Shown: positions 36,745-41,758 of the stretch, piece after piece
Numbering within the stretch: the first letter of the stretch is position 1
How the letters are laid out: every line of letters starts with the position of its first letter
From: a virus
IMG/VR virus record: IMGVR_UViG_3300032893_000125
Span: 1 to 41,758 of that record
Strand: one strand, 5' to 3'
Length of the DNA stretch: 41,758 bases
The notes under the pieces: model-generated
The model's database searches: none
Told to the model about the DNA's origin: nothing
What the model saw: the letters and a program-made list of their open reading frames with translations, nothing else
Made by a program: the position numbers and the translations under genes

Positions 36745-37966
36745 TCTTCTTTTCTCCCCATTTCCTAGGCTTGCTCTTTGTTCTTACTTTTCCCTTTAAC
36801 GCCAAGTATTTACCATAGGCGTCTGACTTTGGCTGAGAAAAACCTAGGCCTTTACACCAATAATCGTTCCTCAGCAGCGTCTTGACTACGCGGCGCCAAG
36901 AGGGGGCAAAATGCAGATTTTCAACATTTTGGTCTACTTCGTCAGGAATGACGCTGTAGCCCCTTTTTGACCATCCCCCAAAAAAGCGTCTAATCCTCGC
37001 GGCATAATGCTCTGCCGACTTTCTGGGGAGACTTTTCAATAAGACTTTTGCGTACTGCTCCCATGTCATGTCTTCGGGCTTAGTAATCTTACCCTCTCCG
37101 GTAACATTCCCGTGCTCTCTGGCGTAAATAGAGTAAGAATTAGCTCCTATTACCCTATTTATGAGTTTAGCCCATGTATCCGCTTCGAGTACACTGTATA
37201 GCCACAACCCTCGGCGCTGTGTATCTCCGTATGGCTGGCAGAGACGCTGCTCTTTCAGCGGTACGCCGGCCATTTGCATCTTGTCATAAATGCAATTATG
37301 AGGTTTGTTCGGATATACTGAGTGATATTTCCAGATATCCGAGGCCTTCCAGTCGTAGATGGGGTAAGCATTGTAACTACTCTTCCCGATCCGCGTAGTC
37401 CATGACGTCCCGTCAATCGTTCCAGTCTTTTTGAACACCGCTACAGTCTTGTACCGATTCAGAGACTCGTCTGCGCGGATACCTACGATAGCACAGGAGG
37501 GCTCGTTGCCGCCGTACCATTCACCGAAGAGCGGTACGAATTCCTCGAATTCCATGCCCGGAACGTAAAAATCATACTGAGATAGGTCACTGGCGTACTT
37601 AGGCTTCGATCTGACCCAAATCGCCTTTTTTTCAGAGTCCCAACAGGTCCATTTGGGCTCATACACGGACGTGGCATTCCTTAGCGTAATCTCAGCACAT
37701 ACCCAGTGAAGGTCTATGTGATCTTTATACATTTCTACCAATTTTTCCAGATTACAAACAGTGTCCTTATACTGAGCTTCTAAGTCAATGATCAACACTC
37801 CTACTTTTCTGTTTCTTTTAATAGCCTCGTCCATAACTAGATGCAGAAGGACAGTACTATCTTTCCCTCCGGACAAAGATACGAAAGGATGAGGTACTTT
37901 ATCTAGTATTAAGTTAATGCGATTTCGAGCAGCTTGCAATACAGTGATGTCTAGCTTTCGAATCAT
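36701..37966 (-). CDS. PAPS-reductase-like protein of the IbrA/DUF3440 type
   Basis: 421 residues. FVSLSGGKDSTVLLHL (28-43) is the PP-loop SGGKDS motif of ATP pyrophosphatases/PAPS reductases. DLEAQYKDT, CWDSEKKAIWVRSKPKYAS, IVGIRADESLNRY, WTTRIGKSSYNAYPIYDWKASDIW and HNCIYDKMQMAGVPLKEQRLCQPYGDTQRRGLW follow the order I know from IbrA and DUF3440 proteins. The C-terminus (GYSVIPDEVD ... SWRRVVKTLLRNDYWCKGLGFSQPKS) is also typical. It follows the ParB-like gene by 11 nt, the IbrB-IbrA arrangement. Biochemical activity of this branch is not firmly known; sulfur transfer or nucleotide modification is inferred from the fold. Confidence 0.88.
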   Translation of the reverse strand: MIRKLDITVLQAARNRINLILDKVPHPFVSLSGGKDSTVLLHLVMDEAIKRNRKVGVLIIDLEAQYKDTVCNLEKLVEMYKDHIDLHWVCAEITLRNATSVYEPKWTCWDSEKKAIWVRSKPKYASDLSQYDFYVPGMEFEEFVPLFGEWYGGNEPSCAIVGIRADESLNRYKTVAVFKKTGTIDGTSWTTRIGKSSYNAYPIYDWKASDIWKYHSVYPNKPHNCIYDKMQMAGVPLKEQRLCQPYGDTQRRGLWLYSVLEADTWAKLINRVIGANSYSIYAREHGNVTGEGKITKPEDMTWEQYAKVLLKSLPRKSAEHYAARIRRFFGGWSKRGYSVIPDEVDQNVENLHFAPSWRRVVKTLLRNDYWCKGLGFSQPKSDAYGKYLALKGKVRTKSKPRKWGEKKNERAVSHDNDAPAA

Positions 37967-37977
37967 TCTGTGTCCTC

Positions 37978-39111
37978 TCAGAATAGATCAGAGTTGCGAT
38001 CACTCAGGGCTTCTTCCATGGTCACCGGGGGGAGACTGCGGCTTGTTAGCCACTTATTAAGGTATGACAACGCAAGCTCATTAGCCTCGGTCTGCTTTTC
38101 TGGAGGAAGACTGGAAAATCCCCCACGGTACGCAGAAGGCAGTCCTCTAGCGGCACAGGCGGCGGCTTGTCCTATCCACGCGATTCTATTCATAGAGCCA
38201 TTTGTCAAATTATGCTCACAGCTATTAGGCCACTCGCTAAACACTTTCTCTATTCCTTCCGCGAAGGCGGCTCTGTCTGACAGAAATACTCCATACTCCT
38301 GTTCGCAGTCCTCCTTGTCTCGGCCCTTAATACCCGGTGCGAAAAAACCCGCGCCGACTGCTTCCCATTTATCGAACGTATGAAAGATTCGCGTTGTATC
38401 TGAAGTGTTCTGCGTAATAGCAGAATAATCTGCCTCAAAATCCAATTCAGCGTCGTTAGAAGCAGTGTCGCTCTCCCACGCCAGGCTAAACTCAGCATCG
38501 CTGAATAGCCCCGATAGACCGCTGATCTGACACAGACGAAGAACCTCGTCTTCTTCCATCCCCAGTTCTTTACAGATTCTCGCTGTTTTCCAATTTCGAG
38601 CCTTAAGCTCTAGCACTATCTCCGACATAGCGTCGATGCTATGCGTACCTCTAGCTCTATTGTGCCGGATCGTAGAGGCCATGCGGTTACTCTTATTAAG
38701 CTGTCTGTCTCTCACAGTAGTCACAGGGACGTAGCCCATAAGGGTTTTGGAGACTGCCTCAGACTCCCGAGCCACCTTGCTTCTGTGAAACCCGTCCACG
38801 ATCTCCCTGTGCCCATCGGATATCCAAGTAACAATGGGCTGTGTATAGCCGTCTTCTACGATGGAAGTTTCGAGTAGCTTCAACTCTGTCGGAGCTACCG
38901 AGTTGGGGTTGTAGTCATTTTTCTTAACTGAGTCAATAGGCTCCCACAGCACTAAATCAATTGGATGATCTTTCATAGGCGAATGCGCATGAAGTAATGT
39001 TCTAATCTGATTAATAGTATTGATTTTGTCTTCTAAGGCCATAGCATCCAGTGACTGAAAAAGATCGGCACAGCTTTCTGTGATGTGCTTAGATAAGATA
39101 CTGCGTCGCAT
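37978..39111 (-). CDS. ParB-like nuclease-domain protein of the IbrB type
   Basis: 377 residues, ATG with GGAGG 6 nt upstream. WEPIDSVKKNDYNPNSVAPTELKLLETSIVEDGYTQPIVTW (56-96) and REIVDGFHRSKVA (102-114) are the ParB/sulfiredoxin-like core: N-x-N, S-I-x-x-x-G, and the D-G-f-H-R motif. MSEIVLELKARNWKTARICKELGMEEDEVLRLCQ (about 162-195) is a helix-turn-helix. The C-terminal ~170 residues (from SAIT) are less familiar. In IbrB/IbrA-type loci such a protein precedes a PAPS-reductase-like gene, as here. ATP/CTP binding or nicking by this domain is possible; which applies here is not known. Confidence 0.85.
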   Translation of the reverse strand: MRRSILSKHITESCADLFQSLDAMALEDKINTINQIRTLLHAHSPMKDHPIDLVLWEPIDSVKKNDYNPNSVAPTELKLLETSIVEDGYTQPIVTWISDGHREIVDGFHRSKVARESEAVSKTLMGYVPVTTVRDRQLNKSNRMASTIRHNRARGTHSIDAMSEIVLELKARNWKTARICKELGMEEDEVLRLCQISGLSGLFSDAEFSLAWESDTASNDAELDFEADYSAITQNTSDTTRIFHTFDKWEAVGAGFFAPGIKGRDKEDCEQEYGVFLSDRAAFAEGIEKVFSEWPNSCEHNLTNGSMNRIAWIGQAAACAARGLPSAYRGGFSSLPPEKQTEANELALSYLNKWLTSRSLPPVTMEEALSDRNSDLF

Positions 39112-39131
39112 ATCAGCCTCCTACAAAAATA

Positions 39132-40988
39132 TTAACCTAAAGAAGAGTTGCCGTCAATAACTGCTTCGTCTTGAAGCCAAGTAGTTGATTTATAAGGAAC
39201 TAAGTCAGTTTTCCTGTCAAGCTTTCTTAAATTGGTCGCCTTACTGTTGAAAAAGTCGAAAGCAGCCTCTTCCTTAGAGGTCAAAGGGCGCATCAGCTCC
39301 GTCTCGGGATCAAAAAGTAGGCGGTAGCACACGTCTTCCTGTATACTGTCCGCTCCCTTTCGTTTATGCCTGATCTTACAGAACTTATAGGCTGTCACAC
39401 CGGGGCAATCGGAGTCACTGTAGCAGCGTTTCAAGGGCTGCCATATCGTGATTAGATAATCACAATAGCTTTCAAAGTAGACGGTGCCGTAAGCTGCGTC
39501 TTTGCCTAGCTCTAAATCACCTGAGCCTGCTTTCTCCCTAGGCGCCTGGCTTTGCATCACGAGAAGGGTCTTGGTTTCTATTGCGAAAGCTTTCATGGCG
39601 TGGCATATGGCCATGAGGTCCTGTTTCTCTCCGTCCTTAGCTCCCGCCTTGCGCAGGGCTCCGATATGATCTATAACGACGCATCCTATCTTTCTCTTAT
39701 TTTCAGACTGCATACGGAGGATGTAGTCCTTGATCTCCGAAAAAGAGAGATGACGAAAGGAGCCATCTTCGTCATAGTTGCTTAAAACATGAACTTTATC
39801 GTGTAGATGAGTCTGATCGCCGCACATACGGGCCCACCGGTCGGCTATCTCGTTGTCCGTCTGTTCAAGCGGGATGAAGAGATGATCATAGTCGGGGTTA
39901 TTTTGGACAAACCCCATGAACATATTTAAGGCCATGGCCGTCTTGCCCACACCAGAGCCCGCCACAAGCCCTATGACGTGTCCAAGACGAAAGCCATGCT
40001 CTGTAGCGTCAATGTACTTGTGACAAGCGAACCTGACGCCTTTTAGGCCTTCTGTGCCCTTACTCAGAATCTCTCTGACAGTACGGGCGAGCGGCTTTGT
40101 TTCTTTATCACCCTCGATCTCGTAAGTCCAGATCTTATCAACTATATTAGTTGCGTAAGACACGCGGTGGGAAGGAGAACGTTCTAATGCCTTCTGGCAA
40201 TTAACTAAAACGGAGAGAGCTTCGTCGCGACTAAAGCCGTCGGCGAACATGAGATGACCCAATCGATAGTCGGCCGTGCTTCGGTCCTCGACGTTTCCAG
40301 ACCAAATGTCCTTGACTTCCTGGCACCGGGAGAGCAGGCGACCGAAGCGCGGAGGGATGTCGTCGTTGATTTTGACGGGGTCGCCAATCTTATAAGTCTT
40401 GTCAAAATGCTGTTGGCAATGTTGCGCGTCTTCAGGAGTGAGGGGAGGTAAGAGGAGGTCTAGTTGCTCGCAGGTATAGACCCTATCTTCAAAAGAGAGT
40501 TCTGCGCAAGGTTTAGGATTTCCCTTTTCTTTCACATTGTTAAAGCCAGGAGCCCGCATAAGCTGGTAGATCTGACTTACTGCCTCGTCGGCGTCGAAAT
40601 AGCGGCATAGACGCCTTTGGAGCTTAAGATAGCTCGTGGCGTCCAAGTCTGACACCTGCCAGTAGGCGTGTATGCCATTGCCTGAGTCTACGATTAGCGT
40701 CGGACGGAGCGCCTCAACTTCTTTAAGCTTCGACACAAACTGTAGCTTAGAAAGAGTGCCACGTTTAAGATCGTAATCAACAAAGACGTAACGAAAAAGA
40801 TCAATCTTAGAGCCATCGACAGTCTCTCCGGGATGGTAAACAGAGGGATAATTAGGTAAAAAGTAGATGTTATAATTTTTCTTATTTAATTCTAGCAACT
40901 TAGCGTCGTCAAATTCGCCTTCATAAACTCGTCTAATGTTTGGGTGTTCAGCTTGGAGCCATTGTGCGGCTATGCATCGATAAATCAA
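39132..40988 (-). CDS. Fused AEP-type primase and SF4 replicative helicase
   Basis: 618 residues, TTG start at 40986-40988 with AGGAG 6 nt upstream. N-terminal part resembles archaeo-eukaryotic (PrimPol) primases: FVDYDLKRG (69-77, metal-binding D-x-D), IVDSGNGIHAYWQV (99-112, the s-G-x-G-x-H nucleotide site) and MRAPGFNNVK (144-153, R-x-P-G-x-x-N-x-K). C-terminal part is a RecA-type DnaB-like helicase: LVAGSGVGKTAMALNMF (341-357, Walker A), CVVIDHIGAL (436-445, Walker B) and LLVMQSQAPRE (475-485, the Q-x-x-R-type arm). It would prime and unwind for the family A polymerase. Two CCCGATCGGG sites lie just upstream of the start. Confidence 0.88.
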   Translation of the reverse strand: MIYRCIAAQWLQAEHPNIRRVYEGEFDDAKLLELNKKNYNIYFLPNYPSVYHPGETVDGSKIDLFRYVFVDYDLKRGTLSKLQFVSKLKEVEALRPTLIVDSGNGIHAYWQVSDLDATSYLKLQRRLCRYFDADEAVSQIYQLMRAPGFNNVKEKGNPKPCAELSFEDRVYTCEQLDLLLPPLTPEDAQHCQQHFDKTYKIGDPVKINDDIPPRFGRLLSRCQEVKDIWSGNVEDRSTADYRLGHLMFADGFSRDEALSVLVNCQKALERSPSHRVSYATNIVDKIWTYEIEGDKETKPLARTVREILSKGTEGLKGVRFACHKYIDATEHGFRLGHVIGLVAGSGVGKTAMALNMFMGFVQNNPDYDHLFIPLEQTDNEIADRWARMCGDQTHLHDKVHVLSNYDEDGSFRHLSFSEIKDYILRMQSENKRKIGCVVIDHIGALRKAGAKDGEKQDLMAICHAMKAFAIETKTLLVMQSQAPREKAGSGDLELGKDAAYGTVYFESYCDYLITIWQPLKRCYSDSDCPGVTAYKFCKIRHKRKGADSIQEDVCYRLLFDPETELMRPLTSKEEAAFDFFNSKATNLRKLDRKTDLVPYKSTTWLQDEAVIDGNSSLG

Positions 40989-41004
40989 GGTAGCTCCTGT
41001 AAAA

Positions 41005-41067
41005 ATCCCGATCGGGATGTTTCACGTATCATGAATCATGATTTGTAATAAAACATCCCGATCGGGT
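41005..41067. promoter_or_regulatory. Pair of CCCGATCGGG operator-like palindromes, 50 bp apart
   Basis: ATCCCGATCGGGAT (41005-41018) is a perfect 14-bp palindrome, and a second copy ATCCCGATCGGGT lies at 41055-41067. With flanks they form an inverted pair (CCCGATCGGGATGTT and AACATCCCGATCGGG). Centres are exactly 50 bp apart, about five helical turns, so two bound dimers would face the same side. They fill the 120-nt gap before the primase-helicase. A clear -35/-10 pair was not identified between them, though an ATCATGA direct repeat lies there. Confidence 0.75.
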
Positions 41068-41108
41068 CGCGGGCGGACAGCGCAAAGAAAAAGCAGAAAA
41101 AGAGTTAA

Positions 41109-41645
41109 TCAACCAACCTTACGCCCGCCTCCAAGGAACGCCTGAGCTTTAGAGAGATTAGGACGCGCAGGTTGAGCAGGACGGCGGACAGGCTCGGACA
41201 CAAGGGTATCGTCGGTGCTGCTATCGTCATTCAAGTCCGTCTCTTCAGGTTCGCTAGCATCTGACGCATTGAAGTCGTCCGACGTAGAAGTTGCGACGCC
41301 CTCAACATCAATAGTGTTCGACTTATCAACTTCCACCTTGAACTTGAGCATGTCGTTGCCCTTATTCGACGGGACAGTGCCAGTGAACGTAGCGCGAGTC
41401 ATCGTGCCAGGCTTCACCTGAAGGAGCTGGCTGTCGAGGTTAGTCTTGCCCCAGACACCGGTATTGCCGTTCTTGGTCTTAAAGACATGGAGCTTAGAAG
41501 GACCGAACTTACCTTCCGTCATCTTAAAGCCCATATAATAGCCTTCCACGCTCTTCGGATTTTCCTTACCTGAGTGCTTGTCGCGACCTCCGATCTGGAT
41601 CGGGTCACCATCACACTCCAGAGTTGCCAAAGTTTCAAAGCCCAT
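41109..41645 (-). CDS. Probable single-stranded DNA-binding protein
   Basis: 178 residues. The N-terminal domain (about 1-118) is beta-predicted with the phage SSB-type pattern I recall: VEGYYMGFKMTEGKFGPSKLHVFKTKNGNTGVWGKTNLDSQLLQVKPGTMTRATFTGTV, i.e. 'G-y-y-x-G-x-k', 'G-p-S-k-l-H-v-F', 'G-v-W-G-k-t-x-L-d-x-q-l-x-x-v-x-P-G-t-m-x-r-x-x-f-x-G'. An acidic Ser/Asp/Glu tract follows (about 120-148) and then a basic Pro-rich end with KAQAFLGGGRKVG. Unlike cellular SSBs the acidic tract is internal rather than terminal. It lies two genes before the primase-helicase operators, fitting a replication role. Moderate confidence. Confidence 0.65.
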   Translation of the reverse strand: MGFETLATLECDGDPIQIGGRDKHSGKENPKSVEGYYMGFKMTEGKFGPSKLHVFKTKNGNTGVWGKTNLDSQLLQVKPGTMTRATFTGTVPSNKGNDMLKFKVEVDKSNTIDVEGVATSTSDDFNASDASEPEETDLNDDSSTDDTLVSEPVRRPAQPARPNLSKAQAFLGGGRKVG

Positions 41646-41662
41646 TTCTTCTTTTCCTTTCG

Positions 41663-41758
41663 TTAAGATGCCTTAGTCAAATTGATAGGATCCATGCCGT
41701 CAGCCTCAGTACCAGTCGGCTGGAATTCCTTAATAAAAACAAGTGTAAATCCTTCGGA
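41663..41758 (-). CDS. C-terminal end of an unknown gene (5' part beyond window)
   Basis: The minus-strand frame entering from the right edge stays open for 31 codons and stops at TAA (41663-41665), giving ...SEGFTLVFIKEFQPTGTEAD and GMDPINLTKAS. It ends 17 nt before the ssDNA-binding protein start, consistent with the same operon. Too short to assign. Confidence 0.55.
   Translation of the reverse strand, partial: SEGFTLVFIKEFQPTGTEADGMDPINLTKAS

Larger units (their letters stand above)
194..40330 (+). repeat. Dispersed strand-biased motif CACCGGG(G) / CACCAGGG
   Basis: By hand count CACCGGG occurs on the plus strand at 194, 1508, 3343, 4478, 5420, 6439, 8279, 9808, 12119, 12662, 12923, 13437, 15330, 16372, 17108, 17414, 18486, 20523, 23040, 25166, 25899, 27890, 29352, 30938, 31063, 32896, 33520, 35073, 36040, 38023, 39398 and 40324 (32 copies, 16 followed by G). 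CACCAGGG occurs at 1320, 5041, 6451, 7561, 10882, 14142, 16810 and 22617. The minus strand has about 11 CACCGGG copies (1446, 4334, 5961, 6302, 7242, 8226, 8685, 11666, 26585, 26885, 38333). A random 7-mer should appear about 2-3 times per strand. Confidence 0.85.

Noticed and set aside
1-41758. tRNA genes, integrase/att site, alternative genetic code
   Set aside because: No cloverleaf, recombinase gene or reassigned stop was seen on reading both strands; TAA, TAG and TGA all end genes here. A dedicated tRNA search was not possible.

Overview
The window is a nearly continuous stretch of a tailed double-stranded DNA bacteriophage genome. Almost every gene reads on the minus strand, so transcription runs from the right edge towards the left. 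The genes are packed with ATGA, TAATG or TGATG junctions, Shine-Dalgarno sequences are of the AGGAGG type, and TAA, TAG and TGA all act as stops. The parts list points to a podovirus-like virion: large terminase, portal, scaffold, major capsid protein, head-tail adaptor, a nozzle-like tail protein, three large internal or ejection-type proteins and fibres, with no sheath, tube or tape-measure gene seen. The host cannot be named from the sequence. Both ends of the window cut through genes.

Right part (about 33,900-41,758): replication and DNA metabolism. In order of transcription there is the end of an unknown gene, a probable ssDNA-binding protein, two CCCGATCGGG operator-like sites exactly 50 bp apart, an archaeo-eukaryotic-type primase fused to an SF4 helicase, a ParB-like protein paired with a PAPS-reductase-like protein (an IbrB/IbrA-like pair), family A DNA polymerase with proofreading domain, a good sigma70-like promoter, two micro-ORFs and two small genes. 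A strong intrinsic terminator followed at once by a TTGACA promoter separates this block from the late genes.

Middle (about 23,100-33,900): small conserved phage genes including a GNAT-like protein and a helix-turn-helix-like protein, then terminase, a virion-associated protein with 20-residue repeats, portal, scaffold and major capsid protein, closed by an intrinsic terminator. Next (about 17,250-22,950) lies an accessory island inside the structural genes: two small genes behind a sigma70-like promoter, a roughly 190-nt stretch without a credible gene that folds into nested perfect stems (candidate structured RNA), a signal-peptide protein, a Mom-like DNA-modification protein, a DUF1660-like mini zinc protein, and a coupled cassette of methyltransferase, GT-A glycosyltransferase, an Ala/Tyr/Asp-repeat 'putative immunity protein', a PhyH-like dioxygenase and a GT-B-like glycosyltransferase.

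Left part (1-17,200): a virion protein with a possible translation-controlling leader, an Fn3-bearing head-tail adaptor, fibre-related proteins, the nozzle-like protein, three large low-complexity internal proteins, a long tail fibre flanked by two paralogous small proteins, and an end region with a coiled-coil/transmembrane holin-like peptide, a secreted ClpP-fold protein and a DUF5675 protein cut by the window edge.

Two features go beyond ordinary gene content. One is a strand-biased motif CACCGGG(G), with the variant CACCAGGG, found about 40 times on the plus strand at roughly 1-kb spacing, in all three codon frames and in noncoding gaps. The other is the nested-stem RNA candidate at 22,174-22,366. 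Intergenic gaps of the late region also carry a family of small hairpins with shared sequence.
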